Notes: generated by a model not told the origin, from the letters alone. Positions 26,268-35,660 are shown, numbered from the stretch's first letter. The stretch: DNA of 64,000 nucleotides from Treponema sp. UBA3862 (GCA_002392405.1 DGGY01000036.1:1-64000), one strand, 5' to 3'. A program made the numbers and translations.

Positions 26268-29200
26268 TTAGAGAATATTGTAAGTGGTCATCTGACCTTT
26301 TCCCTTTATGTTGCATTCCTCTGGTTCACTGAATTTAACTGTAGCGTCATCAGAAAGTTTATCAAATATTGATTTGGTTACTTTGATTCCTCCCTGAGGG
26401 GCTGCTGTTTCCATGCGGCTTGCAACGTTTACTGTATCTCCCCAGACGTCATAAATAAATTTTGTGCGTCCGATAACACCTGCGGCAACAGGACCTCTGT
26501 TAAGTCCTATGCGGATAGAAAACTTAATTGAAGCGGTTTTATTGTAGGTTTCTACGTCCTCAAGCATGCCTTTTGCAAAGTTTACCATTACCTGAGTGTG
26601 TTTTTCATTGGGACCAGGAAGTCCGCAGGCAGCCATGTAGGCGTCTCCGATGGTTTTGATTTTTTCAACGCCTTCTTTCTGTGCGCGGATATCAAAGAGT
26701 GAGAAAAGGTCGTTCAGGGCACTGACAATCTGCTGTGCCGTGTAGCCGCTTGAGGTTTTTGTAAAGTTTACGATGTCAGAGAACAGAATCGTTACATCGT
26801 CAAAGTTCTGACCGATTGAGTGGATGTTGTCTTTAAGTTCGTTTGCAATCTGGTCCGGAAGAATAGCCCTTAGAAGGTGATCAGACTTTTCTTTTTCGAC
26901 TTTAAGTTCACTTGTTCTTTCCTGAACCATAGCTTCAAGGCGCATATTTTCTTTTATGATTTTCAGCTGGCGTATGTAGAAGAAAAGCGAGATTGAACCG
27001 ATAACTGCAATTGTAAGAATAATCCAGAAGGCTGGAAGCTGCCAGATGTACGGTTTCTGGACAAAGAGAAGAACTTCTGCCTGTTCAGAGTAAAAACCGT
27101 CTCCGTTAATTGAATTAACATAGAATGTATGGTTGCCCGGCCTTAAGTTTGTGTAAGTCATAGAACGCACAGAGGTCGGCAGACAATAGTCGTCTTCAAA
27201 GTTTGTGAGCCTGTGGGTGAATTTTATGCGTTCCGGGGCGTCAAAACTGATGCCTGAGTAGCGTATATCAACCCGTTTGGTTCCTGCTTTGAGGACAATT
27301 GATTTTGGATCGTTGGCATAAAGAGTGTTATCAAGAACAACCTTGTTGTCCACTGTAACCTTTTCAATCTGGACTAAAGGCATAATGTGGTTTTCTGAAA
27401 TTTTCTGCGGGTCATAAACTGCAAAACCATCTACCATGGTAATCCAGAGGCGGCCGTAGCGGTCAACAAGGCTTTTTGCAGTGGAAGTAGGACCGTCAGA
27501 ATCAAGACCGTCATTCTTGTTGTAAAATTTTACGTTTACCTTTTTGATTTTGCCTGAAACAAGGTCTAAAACATCGTCAAAAGGTGTAGATGAAATTCCG
27601 TGATTGCTTATCATCCACAGATAGTTCGTTCCATCAACGAGAACCTGGAACATGGAATCTGTTTCAAGCCCGGATTCGGAAGTCAGGTTTTCGTAGGCGT
27701 TAGGATAGCCTGATTTACTGTTGAACGGCGGACAGCGTGAAATGCCGCTTCCTGTACAGATCCAGAAAGCACCGTCAATGTTCTGGTTGATTTTAAAGAT
27801 TACGTTTCCTGCCAGACCGTTTTCTGAAGTCAGGTGGGAAAGAATCTTTTCGTCGCGCATCAGGTAGATGCCGCCTCCGTCAGTTCCAATCCAGATGATT
27901 CCGTTTGTGTCTTCGTAAAGGGCCATGATGTATTCGTTTTCAAGCCCGTTTATCTGCTTGAAGTTTCTTATGCTGCCGTTTTTATGAATGATGCTTAAAC
28001 CTGTTGTAGTTCCTGCATAGATGTCACCGTTTTTTGTTTCAATGGCGACCCTTACCTTGTTTCCTGCAAGACCGTCTTTCATGCTCCATTGGCGGATTGT
28101 GTGACCGTCATATAAAAGCTGTCCCGGTTCAGTATAGCAGCTTACAAGAACAGAACCGCTTTTTGTAGCGCATACGTCGCGGATTCTGAGTCCTTTTGTG
28201 TACCGGGTGAGGGTGTTGTTAATCTGCCTGTCATCGTTGTAGCAGCGTACGCCGTTATCTGTTCCGATCCAGATGTTTCCGAAACGGTCTTCCGTGATGC
28301 TGTTTGCAGTTACTCCAAGTTTGAACATTCTGAAACGGCCTTGTGTGAGTTTGCCGATACCGTTTCTGTCGGTTGCAAACCACATGTTGTTTTCGCGGTC
28401 GCACATGATTTTGTTGATTTTTGAGTCGGCGAGGGTGCTTCCCGAGTATTCGCTGAATTTGCCGTTGTTGAGTACGATTACGCCTTTTTCACAGCCGAAC
28501 CAGATGGTTCCGTTTTTTGCAGTGTAAATCGAGTTTGTTGCAAAGTGGTCAAGTTTTGTGCCTGAACGGATTCTTTCAAGTTTGCCGTTTTCAACCCTGA
28601 TAAGCCCGTCATTTCCGAGTCCTACCCAGAAAGCGCCGCTGGAATCCTGAGAGATTGCTGTTGCAAAATAAACACCGAAACCGTCGAGCTGGCGGATTGT
28701 GTTGAAAATTTCGTTCTGATAAACAAAAAGTCCTTTTTCGTTAGCGGTGATTAGCCACATACGTCCTGAAGTGTCGCAGTAAAGGGAAGTTGCGATAATT
28801 CCTTTTGAAACAGTACCGGCTTCAAACTGAGGTGTAATCATGTGGGCAGACTGGGTTAAATAAACAACTCCTGCAGCAGTACCAACCCAGACATTGCCTT
28901 TTTTATCTTCTGCAAGACAGCGGATTGAGTTGTTTGGAAGACCGTTGGCAGTAGTAAAGGTTTTTGTGTAGGTCGGGGTAATGAGCTGAAGGCCTTCGTC
29001 GTTAGAGCCGATCCAGAGGTTTCCTGAAGAGTCCTGGAGAATTGCCCTGACAGAAATAAAACTTAAATCATTTTCCTGTGATTTTTTATGAGTAGTAAAG
29101 TTAGTGCCATCAAAGCGGGCAAGTCCTTCGTAAGTACCGATGTTTATAAATCCGTCGTTAGTCTGTGTGATATCTGTTACACTTGTTCCGTTTAAGGTGT

Positions 29201-29306
29201 CAAAAGTGTTCCAGTTCTGGTAAACATAGTTGTCAAAAAAAGACTGCTGAGCCTGCAGAAAAGCGCAGAAAACAAGGGATGAAACGCATAATAAAACTTT
29301 CTTCAT
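26268..29306 (-). CDS. Beta-propeller adenylate cyclase sensor
   Basis: 1012 residues from the ATG at 29306, where a signal peptide starts; an upstream in-frame ATG at 29342 adds 12 residues. Residues about 20-640 hold repeated two-component-propeller units (DSSGNLWIGSNDEG, DKKGNVWVGTAAG, DTNGIIWIGTDGG). A Y_Y_Y domain (about 690-755), one transmembrane helix (about 765-785), a helical linker and a class III cyclase domain (about 835-1012) follow. Metal Asps (LFSDIVNF, GDAYM), Lys in EKIKTIGD, Asp in YDVWGD and Asn/Arg in NVASRME are all present, so it should make cAMP. The outer half is the sensor used by histidine kinases elsewhere. Ligand unknown. Confidence 0.88.
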   Translation of the reverse strand: MKKVLLCVSSLVFCAFLQAQQSFFDNYVYQNWNTFDTLNGTSVTDITQTNDGFINIGTYEGLARFDGTNFTTHKKSQENDLSFISVRAILQDSSGNLWIGSNDEGLQLITPTYTKTFTTANGLPNNSIRCLAEDKKGNVWVGTAAGVVYLTQSAHMITPQFEAGTVSKGIIATSLYCDTSGRMWLITANEKGLFVYQNEIFNTIRQLDGFGVYFATAISQDSSGAFWVGLGNDGLIRVENGKLERIRSGTKLDHFATNSIYTAKNGTIWFGCEKGVIVLNNGKFSEYSGSTLADSKINKIMCDRENNMWFATDRNGIGKLTQGRFRMFKLGVTANSITEDRFGNIWIGTDNGVRCYNDDRQINNTLTRYTKGLRIRDVCATKSGSVLVSCYTEPGQLLYDGHTIRQWSMKDGLAGNKVRVAIETKNGDIYAGTTTGLSIIHKNGSIRNFKQINGLENEYIMALYEDTNGIIWIGTDGGGIYLMRDEKILSHLTSENGLAGNVIFKINQNIDGAFWICTGSGISRCPPFNSKSGYPNAYENLTSESGLETDSMFQVLVDGTNYLWMISNHGISSTPFDDVLDLVSGKIKKVNVKFYNKNDGLDSDGPTSTAKSLVDRYGRLWITMVDGFAVYDPQKISENHIMPLVQIEKVTVDNKVVLDNTLYANDPKSIVLKAGTKRVDIRYSGISFDAPERIKFTHRLTNFEDDYCLPTSVRSMTYTNLRPGNHTFYVNSINGDGFYSEQAEVLLFVQKPYIWQLPAFWIILTIAVIGSISLFFYIRQLKIIKENMRLEAMVQERTSELKVEKEKSDHLLRAILPDQIANELKDNIHSIGQNFDDVTILFSDIVNFTKTSSGYTAQQIVSALNDLFSLFDIRAQKEGVEKIKTIGDAYMAACGLPGPNEKHTQVMVNFAKGMLEDVETYNKTASIKFSIRIGLNRGPVAAGVIGRTKFIYDVWGDTVNVASRMETAAPQGGIKVTKSIFDKLSDDATVKFSEPEECNIKGKGQMTTYNIL

Positions 29307-29312
29307 TCCTAT

Positions 29313-29342
29313 ATTATAGAACCGATTTAAGAAAATATACAA
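29313..29342 (-). promoter_or_regulatory. Promoter next to cyclase start
   Basis: Minus strand TTGTAT (29342-29337), an 18-nt spacer and TATAAT (29318-29313), then 6 nt to the ATG at 29306; no separate Shine-Dalgarno sequence with normal spacing. Confidence 0.6.
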
Positions 29343-29473
29343 ATTTTTACAAGGATATTTTTCAGAATAAAAAAAACTCCGGAATCAGAGGAAAATTTTT
29401 CTTCCTCTTTGTTTTTTTTGCACAATTGTGTTATAATTAAAGTCCAAAATCTCGAAAAAGCTGCTGTTTTTTC

Positions 29474-29502
29474 TTGACTTTGGTTATAAGGAAAGGTAAT
29501 AT
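29474..29502 (+). promoter_or_regulatory. Promoter next to EIIA start
   Basis: TTGACT (29474-29479), a 17-nt spacer and TAATAT (29497-29502), then 6 nt to the ATG at 29509. An AAGGAAAGG motif lies inside the spacer, 12 nt from the ATG, and another TATAAT at 29432-29437 could give a longer, leadered transcript. Confidence 0.6.
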
Positions 29503-29508
29503 AAAAAT

Positions 29509-29955
29509 ATGGACTTAAGAACTGTATTAACACCAGAAACTGTAGAACTTCATCTGCAGGGTAAAACAAAAGAAGACATCATCGATGAGATGCTTGAAAT
29601 TTTAATTAAGGCAGGCAAGGTAACAGATAAAGCCGCTGCCCGTGAATGTGTTCTCGACCGTGAACGCAAAATGTCTACAGGCATGAAGCACGGAATCGCT
29701 ATTCCACACGGAAAGACTGATACTGTTTCTGACCTGGTAGCTTGTATCGGTATTTCTGATAATCCGGTTGATTTTGATTCTCTGGATCAGGAACCATGCC
29801 GTATCTTTATTATGACACTTTCTCCAGTTAACAAAACTGGTCCGCATCTTCAGTTCCTGGCAGAAGTAAGCCTTCTGTTCAAGAGTGCTGAAAAACGCCA
29901 GCAGATCCTTAACACACAGGACAAAGCTGAAGTTATAAAAACACTTACTGAATAG
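29509..29955 (+). CDS. ptsN: PTS EIIA, PtsN/fructose type
   Basis: 148 residues, a single EIIA domain of the fructose/nitrogen class. The phosphorylated His is in GIAIPHGK (about residue 66), and the RERKMSTGMKHG segment before it is standard. The FxxLDxEPxRIFIMTLSPV strand and the C-terminal HLQFLAEVSLLFKS helix follow. No membrane EIIB/EIIC genes are near, so it is most likely the regulatory EIIA-Ntr type that reports PEP-dependent phosphorylation rather than moving sugar. Confidence 0.88.
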   Translation: MDLRTVLTPETVELHLQGKTKEDIIDEMLEILIKAGKVTDKAAARECVLDRERKMSTGMKHGIAIPHGKTDTVSDLVACIGISDNPVDFDSLDQEPCRIFIMTLSPVNKTGPHLQFLAEVSLLFKSAEKRQQILNTQDKAEVIKTLTE

Positions 29956-29975
29956 TTTTATTCAGTTTGAGAAAG

Positions 29976-30009
29976 AGCCTCTTGGCCTGTCCGGTCAGAG
30001 GCTTTTTTT
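29976..30009 (+). terminator. Intrinsic terminator after ptsN
   Basis: AGCCTCT/AGAGGCT stem with seven T residues, 20 nt after the stop. Confidence 0.88.
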
Positions 30010-30019
30010 ATGCAGAAGT

Positions 30020-30140
30020 ATTTTTTTTGCGTCAGGGGCCGGAGGGCCTTTAGTCTGAGGATTTGACGGAACGGCAAAGCCTCAGATGAGCGCCAGCGAA
30101 GCCCGCAGGACCCGCCCGGACGCCCGTATAAAAAATAAAA
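30020..30140. other. GC-rich spacer
   Basis: GC-rich block before the 30158 gene, with GGCC-gga-GGGCC-like and CTGAGG/CCTCAG inverted repeats. It ends CGCCCGTATAAAA, resembling the end of the spacer at 1720-1847 (CCGCCGTATAAAA). It carries no convincing coding frame. Confidence 0.4.
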
Positions 30141-30157
30141 GCAGACGAGGGATAAAA

Positions 30158-30592
30158 ATGAAATTTGAAAAATTTTTTGAAGCTAAAGACCACAGACTTT
30201 ACAAAACGGACGGAACTGAGGTTAAGGTTACTGAAAAAATGGCTTTTCCTGTAAAATGGAGCGACGTTGAAGGCGCAGAGGAAGAATACAATGAAGAGTA
30301 TCTGGCAAAACTCCGTGACAGTCTTAAGGCACTTGAAGAAAAGGGAGAGTTTGTTTTTCTTGACTGCGTGTACGATAAAAAAGGTGCTACACCAGGTCAG
30401 TTCAATAATGCAATGAAGCATACGGCCCGCCGTGTAAAGGACTGTGCAAGTGTTATAGGAATGTCACTTCCTGCCGAGGTAGCGGGGGACAGTGACGTGC
30501 TCGCTGATTTTCTGGAAAAAATTTCGGGAAAGCATCCTCATTACGTTTATTTTGCCAGGACAGCATGTAATGATGATGTAGTTCTGTATTAA
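30158..30592 (+). CDS. Hypothetical cytoplasmic protein
   Basis: 144 residues from the ATG at 30158, with GAGGG 9 nt upstream; a longer frame from 30086 runs through the GC-rich spacer and is not credible. The protein is soluble, mixed alpha/beta, with FVFLDCVYDKKG and HYVYFARTACND strands. No family recognised. It is a single gene with its own terminator. Confidence 0.7.
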   Translation: MKFEKFFEAKDHRLYKTDGTEVKVTEKMAFPVKWSDVEGAEEEYNEEYLAKLRDSLKALEEKGEFVFLDCVYDKKGATPGQFNNAMKHTARRVKDCASVIGMSLPAEVAGDSDVLADFLEKISGKHPHYVYFARTACNDDVVLY

Positions 30593-30613
30593 AAATAGAC
30601 ATCAAAAGCATTT

Positions 30614-30667
30614 AAAACCGCCTTCTTTAAGGACCAGTAAGAATGGTTCTGAAGGCGGTTTTTTTTA
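30614..30667 (+). terminator. Intrinsic terminator
   Basis: AAAACCGCCTTC / GAAGGCGGTTTT arms and a T-run 20 nt after the 30592 stop. Confidence 0.9.
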
Positions 30668-30787
30668 TAAAATCTAATCATATTTTTACATATAATGCGG
30701 TTTGTTGCAAAACAGCGCAGATTATTACAATTTTTTCTAATATCTCTAATTGACTTAAATCCTTAAATAAGGGACTATTATTGTATT

Positions 30788-31534
30788 ATGAGTACTTACA
30801 GTGGAAAAATGTTACGGGGAACAGTTTCTATCAGCGTTTTGTTTTTAACTGTGTGTCTGCTGGTACACTTTTTACTCCCCGTAGAAGACTCAGTCCCGGA
30901 TTTCGATACTTATGCAGCGTTGATTGGCGCAGATTATTCAAATGAGATTGCTTTTGAGGCAGGTCTTAAAGGTGAATCAGCCGATTTTACAAATGAAAAT
31001 GACAGGGGACTGGAACTTTACAGACAGCCGCAGTCGCGTGCAGCGGTAGAATGGTTTTATACACAGGTTACAGGAAACAGAACTGTTGCGCTTTCAATTC
31101 TTGAAAATGCAGACAAAAATAATGTTCCTCTGAGCCTTGCGTTCAGCCTTGCTTTTGTTGAAAGCCGTTTCAGACCATCTGCAGTAAATAAGAATTCAAA
31201 TTCAACAATTGACCGCGGTCTTTTTCAGCTTAACAGCGCTTCTTTTCCCCGGCTTTCTGAAGAGGAATTTTTTGATCCTGCAGTAAGCGCAAAATACGGT
31301 ATGATTCATTTGCGCTGGTGTATGGATGTTGCAGGAAAGGGAAATGATGTTACTGCTCTTGCAATGTATAATGCAGGAACAACAAGGGTAAAGGCAAATA
31401 AAACTCCGCAGCACACCTTAAATTATGTTGCAAAAATAAGCGCTTACCGCGTTAAGCTTGAAAGTAAGTTTAATGCAGATATCGTAAGTTTTTATAATAC
31501 ATCTTCAAGAAACAGCAGCCTGGCAAAGAGATAA
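30788..31534 (+). CDS. Lytic transglycosylase, SLT family
   Basis: 248 residues. One N-terminal transmembrane or signal segment (about 10-30) anchors it outside the cytoplasm. The SLT domain (about 115-220) has SLAFVESRFRPSAV with the catalytic Glu, then RGLFQLNSASFP, and MYNAGTTRVKANKTPQHTLNYVAKI as the AYNAGxGRV...P.ET..YV block. It cleaves peptidoglycan glycan strands to anhydro-muropeptides. There is no ribosome binding site at normal distance; TTGACT at 30750-30755 and TATTAT at 30776-30781 (6 nt before the ATG) are present but their 20-nt spacing is long. Confidence 0.85.
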   Translation: MSTYSGKMLRGTVSISVLFLTVCLLVHFLLPVEDSVPDFDTYAALIGADYSNEIAFEAGLKGESADFTNENDRGLELYRQPQSRAAVEWFYTQVTGNRTVALSILENADKNNVPLSLAFSLAFVESRFRPSAVNKNSNSTIDRGLFQLNSASFPRLSEEEFFDPAVSAKYGMIHLRWCMDVAGKGNDVTALAMYNAGTTRVKANKTPQHTLNYVAKISAYRVKLESKFNADIVSFYNTSSRNSSLAKR

Positions 31535-31550
31535 TGTCAGCTGGCATAAA

Positions 31551-31588
31551 AAAGACCGTGCTTTTTATAAAAGTACGGTCTTTTTTTT
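31551..31588. terminator. Bidirectional terminator
   Basis: AAGACCGTGCTTTTT/AAGTACGGTCTT stem between convergent genes, with an A-run on the left and eight T residues on the right. Confidence 0.85.
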
Positions 31589-31630
31589 AGTAAAAGCAGG
31601 GCAGAATAGGCTGAAGATTTTTTGATTTAC

Positions 31631-32377
31631 CTATTCCGTCCATCTGGTGTATTTGTCGCACTCTAAAATGCGGCGGGCGTTTTCTACCCGCTCCTGTGTG
31701 GGGCTGTCCGTACTTTCCAGGGCGTATTTGATGCCGAGTTCTTTATATTTTGGAATTGCAAGTCCGTGGTAGGGAAGAACTTCAACGCGGTATACATTTG
31801 AAAGTGTGCGGATAAAATCGCGTGTCTGGGTTAAATATTCGTCGTTGTCAGTGATTCCAGGAACGAGGACGTGGCGTATCCAGATAGGCTTTTGAATCTC
31901 ATCGAGGTACGCAAACATTTCGCGGATGTTTTTCCCTGTCTTTCCGGTGAGTTTTATGTGTTCTTCTTCGTTTATGTGCTTAATGTCCATAAGAAGAATG
32001 TCTGTAACTTCCATCAGCTTTTTGAATTTTTCAAACCATTCGCCTTCTTTTGTGAACGGTTCTCCGGCTGTGTCGATACAGGTGTTTACGCCTTCTTTTT
32101 TGGCAAGAGTGAAAAGTTCAATCAGAAAATCAATCTGAAGAAGCGGTTCGCCACCTGAAACTGTAATTCCGCCTTTTTTGCCCCAGTAAGAGCGGCATGA
32201 AAGGGCTTCTTTGAGGACATCAGCTGCCTCCCATTCTTTTCCGTCTTTCATGAGCCAGGTATCAGGGTTATGACAGTATTTGCAGCGGAGTGCGCAGCCT
32301 GCCGTAAAAACGATAAATCTTGAGCCTGGTCCGTCAACGCAGCCGAAGCTTTCAAACTGATGAATGTATCCTTTCAT
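31631..32377 (-). CDS. pflA: Pyruvate formate-lyase activating enzyme
   Basis: 248 residues, the standard length. The radical SAM motif is CALRCKYCHNPDTW (CxxxCxxC, about residues 29-36), followed by GGITVSGGEPLLQ and the LMDIKHIN strand found in PflA. It makes the glycyl radical on PflB by reductive cleavage of S-adenosylmethionine. A GAGG ribosome binding site lies before the ATG. pflB is directly upstream on the same strand with a terminator in the gap, which should lower pflA relative to pflB. Confidence 0.95.
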   Translation of the reverse strand: MKGYIHQFESFGCVDGPGSRFIVFTAGCALRCKYCHNPDTWLMKDGKEWEAADVLKEALSCRSYWGKKGGITVSGGEPLLQIDFLIELFTLAKKEGVNTCIDTAGEPFTKEGEWFEKFKKLMEVTDILLMDIKHINEEEHIKLTGKTGKNIREMFAYLDEIQKPIWIRHVLVPGITDNDEYLTQTRDFIRTLSNVYRVEVLPYHGLAIPKYKELGIKYALESTDSPTQERVENARRILECDKYTRWTE

Positions 32378-32394
32378 TTTCTACCTCATTACAA

Positions 32395-32429
32395 AAAAAA
32401 GTCACCCCTTTTAAGAAGTGACTTTTTTT
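32395..32429 (-). terminator. Terminator between pflB and pflA
   Basis: AAAAGTCAC/GTGACTTTT stem with an A-run at 32393-32400 on the plus strand, hence a U-tract on the minus strand. It lies between pflB and pflA, so it probably works partly, as an attenuator of pflA. Confidence 0.75.
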
Positions 32430-32447
32430 GCTGAAAATTTTCAGTTA

Positions 32448-34811
32448 TTACAGAGAAGCGTGGCAGGTACGAGCGATAACGTCATCCTGCTGTTCTTTTG
32501 TAAGGTTGATGAAGCGTACTGCATAACCTGAAACGCGTACTGTGAAGTTTGCATATTCTGGTTTTTCAGGATGAGCCTGGCAGTCCTTAAGCTTTTCAAC
32601 GCCGAATACGTTAACGTTGAGGTGGTGAGCACCTGCGTGGCCTGAATCAGGTCCGATATCAAAGTATCCGTCAAGAACGTTTACGAGGTTTTCAACCTGT
32701 TCAGCCTTGTTGTGTCCCAGGGCAGAAGGGTTGATTGTCTGTGTATTTGAAATACCGTCCAGAGCCTGTTCGTAAGGAAGTTTAGCAACTGAGTTGAGGG
32801 ACTTGATGAGACCCTTTGTTTCTGCACCGTAAGAAGGGTTAGCTCCCGGTGAGAACGGTTCGTGTGCCTTGCGTCCGTCAGGAAGGGCACCTGTTGCTTT
32901 TCCGTATACAACGTTTGAAGTGATTGTAAGGATTGATGTAGAAGGTTCAGCGTTGCGGTATGTCGGGTGCTTGCGGATCATTCCCATGAATGTTCTTAAG
33001 AGCCATACAGCAATTTCGTCAGCGCGGTCATCATCCTGACCGTAGCGAGGGAAGTCGCCTTCAACTACGTAGTCGATAGCCTGGTTCTTTGCAACATCGA
33101 TTACAGCACCAGTTTTCTTGTCTTTTACTTCTACGTCGCCGCGGATTACCTTTACTTTTGCATATTTGATTGCAGAGAGGGAATCTACAACGTGAGAGAA
33201 ACCTGCGATACCAGTTGCGAATGTGCGCTTAACGTCTGTATCTTCCAGGGCAAGTTCTTCTGCTTCGTAGTAGTATTTATCATGCATGTAGTGGATTGCA
33301 TTCAGTGAGTTAACATAGATGTCAGCAAGCCATTCGAGCATTTTAACGTATTTTGCCTTAACTTCTTCGTAGTTAGAAGCATCGAGTACATCAGCAGTAA
33401 CCGGCTGATAAGCAGGACCTACCTGTTTACCTGCAGCAAGACCGCCGAATTCGTCGCGTCCGCCGTTGATAGCGTAGAGAAGGGCCTTAGCGAGGTTAGC
33501 GCGTGCTCCGAAGAACTGCATTTCCTTACCTGTCTGTGTAGCAGATACACAGCAGCAGATTGAGTAGTCATCGCCCCATACAGGTCTCATTACATCGTCG
33601 TTTTCGTACTGAACTGAAGATGTTTCGATTGAGATGTGTGCACAGTAGCGGCGGAAGCTTTCCGGAAGTCTCTTTGAGTAGAGGATTGTCATGTTTGGTT
33701 CCGGAGAAGGTCCCATGTTTTCCAGGGTGTGGAGGAAGCGGTAGTCGTTCTTTGTTACCATTGAGCGTCCGTCCTGTCCGAGACCGCCTACTTCCAGTGT
33801 TGCCCAAACCGGGTCACCAGAGAAGAGGTTGTTGTAGCTTTCGATGCGGGCAAAGCGAACCATGCGTGCCTTCATAACGAGGTGGTCGATGAGTTCCTGA
33901 GCCTGAGCTTCTGTGATTTTTCCTGCCTTGAGGTCGCGTTCGATGAAGATGTCGAGGAATGTTGAAACACGTCCGATAGACATTGCGGCACCGTTCTGTG
34001 TTTTGATTGCACCGAGGTAACCGAAGTAGAGCCACTGTACTGCTTCTTTTGCAGTTGTAGCAGGTTTTGAAATGTCGTATCCGTAGATTTTTGCCATTTC
34101 TTTGAGGCCTTTGAGAGCCTTGATCTGTTCAGCAACTTCTTCCTTGAGACGGATAACGTCTTCTGTCATTCTTCCGTCGCCGATGTTTGCCTTGTCTTCT
34201 TCTTTCCATGCGATGAGGGCATCGATACCGTAAAGAGCGATACGGCGGTAGTCACCTACGATGCGTCCGCGTCCGTATGTATCAGGAAGACCTGTAAGGA
34301 TGTGTGAGTTGCGTACTGCACGGATTTCCGGAGTGTATACATCAAATACAGCGTCTGAGTGTGTTTTGTGGTATACAGTGAAGATTTTGTGGAGTTCAGG
34401 ATCAGGAGTGTATCCGTACTGTTCACATGACTGTTCAGCCATTTTGATTCCACCGAAAGGCATGAAGGCTCTCTTGAGTGGTTTGTCTGTCTGGAGACCA
34501 ACAACCTGTTCAAGGTCTTTTAAGCTTTCGTCGATGTAACCTGCACCGTGAGCTGTAAGTCCGGTAACAATAGTTGTGTCCATGTCGAGAACACCAATTC
34601 TTTCTTTACCGTCTTTGCCGATTGATTTTTTGTTGTGTTCAGCCTTCTGAAGTTCCTGCAGTTTGTCAAAAAGTTTGTTTGTTGCGTCTGTAGGACCTGC
34701 GAGGAATTTTTCATCTCCGTCGTAAGGTGTGTAGTTGTTCTGGATAAAGTCGCGAACGTTGATTTCTTCTTTCCAAAGGCGGCCTTTGAAACCATCCCAA
34801 GCTTCTGCCAT
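32448..34811 (-). CDS. pflB: Formate C-acetyltransferase (pyruvate formate-lyase)
   Basis: 787 residues, slightly longer than the usual 750-760. Splits pyruvate plus CoA into acetyl-CoA and formate by a glycyl radical. The active-site cysteines lie in [26 protein letters not shown] (split here: CCCVS then [14 protein letters not shown]), about residue 420. The radical Gly is in RVSGYAVRF about 25 residues from the end. The opening [20 protein letters not shown] is typical. AGGAGA precedes the ATG. Downstream is pflA; upstream is a long leader with a consensus promoter. Confidence 0.97.
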   Translation of the reverse strand: MAEAWDGFKGRLWKEEINVRDFIQNNYTPYDGDEKFLAGPTDATNKLFDKLQELQKAEHNKKSIGKDGKERIGVLDMDTTIVTGLTAHGAGYIDESLKDLEQVVGLQTDKPLKRAFMPFGGIKMAEQSCEQYGYTPDPELHKIFTVYHKTHSDAVFDVYTPEIRAVRNSHILTGLPDTYGRGRIVGDYRRIALYGIDALIAWKEEDKANIGDGRMTEDVIRLKEEVAEQIKALKGLKEMAKIYGYDISKPATTAKEAVQWLYFGYLGAIKTQNGAAMSIGRVSTFLDIFIERDLKAGKITEAQAQELIDHLVMKARMVRFARIESYNNLFSGDPVWATLEVGGLGQDGRSMVTKNDYRFLHTLENMGPSPEPNMTILYSKRLPESFRRYCAHISIETSSVQYENDDVMRPVWGDDYSICCCVSATQTGKEMQFFGARANLAKALLYAINGGRDEFGGLAAGKQVGPAYQPVTADVLDASNYEEVKAKYVKMLEWLADIYVNSLNAIHYMHDKYYYEAEELALEDTDVKRTFATGIAGFSHVVDSLSAIKYAKVKVIRGDVEVKDKKTGAVIDVAKNQAIDYVVEGDFPRYGQDDDRADEIAVWLLRTFMGMIRKHPTYRNAEPSTSILTITSNVVYGKATGALPDGRKAHEPFSPGANPSYGAETKGLIKSLNSVAKLPYEQALDGISNTQTINPSALGHNKAEQVENLVNVLDGYFDIGPDSGHAGAHHLNVNVFGVEKLKDCQAHPEKPEYANFTVRVSGYAVRFINLTKEQQDDVIARTCHASL

Positions 34812-35100
34812 AGATATTCTCCTTGTTTTTCTGCATTAAATGGAGACCTGAAAAAATGAAGCTTGAAGACACCGAATTCGACCTGCGGATATGCAATGAT
34901 AAGGGAGGCGTGATAAAAGCCAGAAGGTTCTGCCCGTGCGCAGAAAAAAAGAGGCTTTCTGAGAATTTAGAGTGTTTCCAAAACAGCGTAATTACAGGGC
35001 CCGTATTTATGCAGGCAATTTTGTATATAATTCCTGAACTTTTTAAGGTGCAGGACTGTTTCAGTAACTTAATAATAATGAAAATGAACTTTATGTTCAA
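34812..35100 (-). promoter_or_regulatory. pflB promoter with palindrome and long leader
   Basis: On the minus strand TTGAAC (35100-35095), a 17-nt spacer and TATTAT (35077-35072) give a start near 35065 and an untranslated leader of about 250 nt before the pflB ATG. A palindrome TGAAC-N5-GTTCA (35085-35099) overlaps the -35 box and looks like an operator. The leader contains several short inverted repeats but no riboswitch class I recognise. Together with 35101-35172, in which I see nothing, this accounts for the 405-nt gap before trxA. Confidence 0.6.
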
Positions 35101-35172
35101 CTACTGCTAGTGTTTTTCTTTGCGCCCGGGCAGTTCTAACACAATATTTAGAGCGGGTAAATGCTGCAGGGC

Positions 35173-35208
35173 AAAAAAAGCGGCTGCATTTTACTTTCTG
35201 CAGCCGCT
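35173..35208 (-). terminator. trxA terminator
   Basis: Perfect AGCGGCTGCA/TGCAGCCGCT stem (35179-35188, 35199-35208) with an A-run on the left, so it terminates the minus-strand trxA just after its stop. Confidence 0.92.
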
Positions 35209-35216
35209 CTTGTTTT

Positions 35217-35525
35217 TTACTTAAACATTGCCTCAAGGTTTTCTTTTGGAACTGCCCCGATTGATGTCTGGGCCGGTTTTCCGTCTTTGAAAACTATGAT
35301 TGTCGGGATGCTTACGATTCCGTACTGCTGGGCAAGTTCGCCCTCGTCGTCAACGTTTATTTTTCCTACTTTGAGGCTGCCCTGATTCTCTTCAGCGATT
35401 TCAGCAACTACAGGTGCCATCATTTTGCATGGACCGCACCAGTCAGCGTAAAAATCTACAAGAACAGGTACGTCTGATTTTAATACTTCGTTTTCAAAAT
35501 TTTCTTTTGTAAGTTTGATTTCCAT
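35217..35525 (-). CDS. trxA: Thioredoxin
   Basis: 102 residues, single thioredoxin domain without signal peptide. The redox motif is DWCGPCKMMAP (WCGPC at about 29-33); the cis-Pro segment IVSIPTIIVFKDGKP is in place. AGGAGA ribosome binding site. It reduces cytoplasmic disulphides with thioredoxin reductase, which is not in the window. It stands alone between terminators. Confidence 0.96.
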   Translation of the reverse strand: MEIKLTKENFENEVLKSDVPVLVDFYADWCGPCKMMAPVVAEIAEENQGSLKVGKINVDDEGELAQQYGIVSIPTIIVFKDGKPAQTSIGAVPKENLEAMFK

Positions 35526-35660
35526 TTGCTTTCTCCTGTTAAGAACTATTCTCCGTGGCAGCAGTGTCAGGCAGGGGGTAATTCAGGATTGCTGCGTTTT
35601 GTTTTTCAGTTTATGCATGCTGTACTGATGTTTTAAAGATAATAATAAAATCCTTGGCGG

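Noticed and set aside
35085-35099. Rex operator at the pflB promoter
   Set aside because: The half sites are TGAAC/GTTCA with a 5-nt centre, unlike TGTGAA-N4-TTCACA, so it is listed only as an unknown palindrome.
34823-35110. 95-residue ORF on the plus strand upstream of pflB
   Set aside because: No ribosome binding site, odd composition, and it overlaps the pflB promoter and leader.
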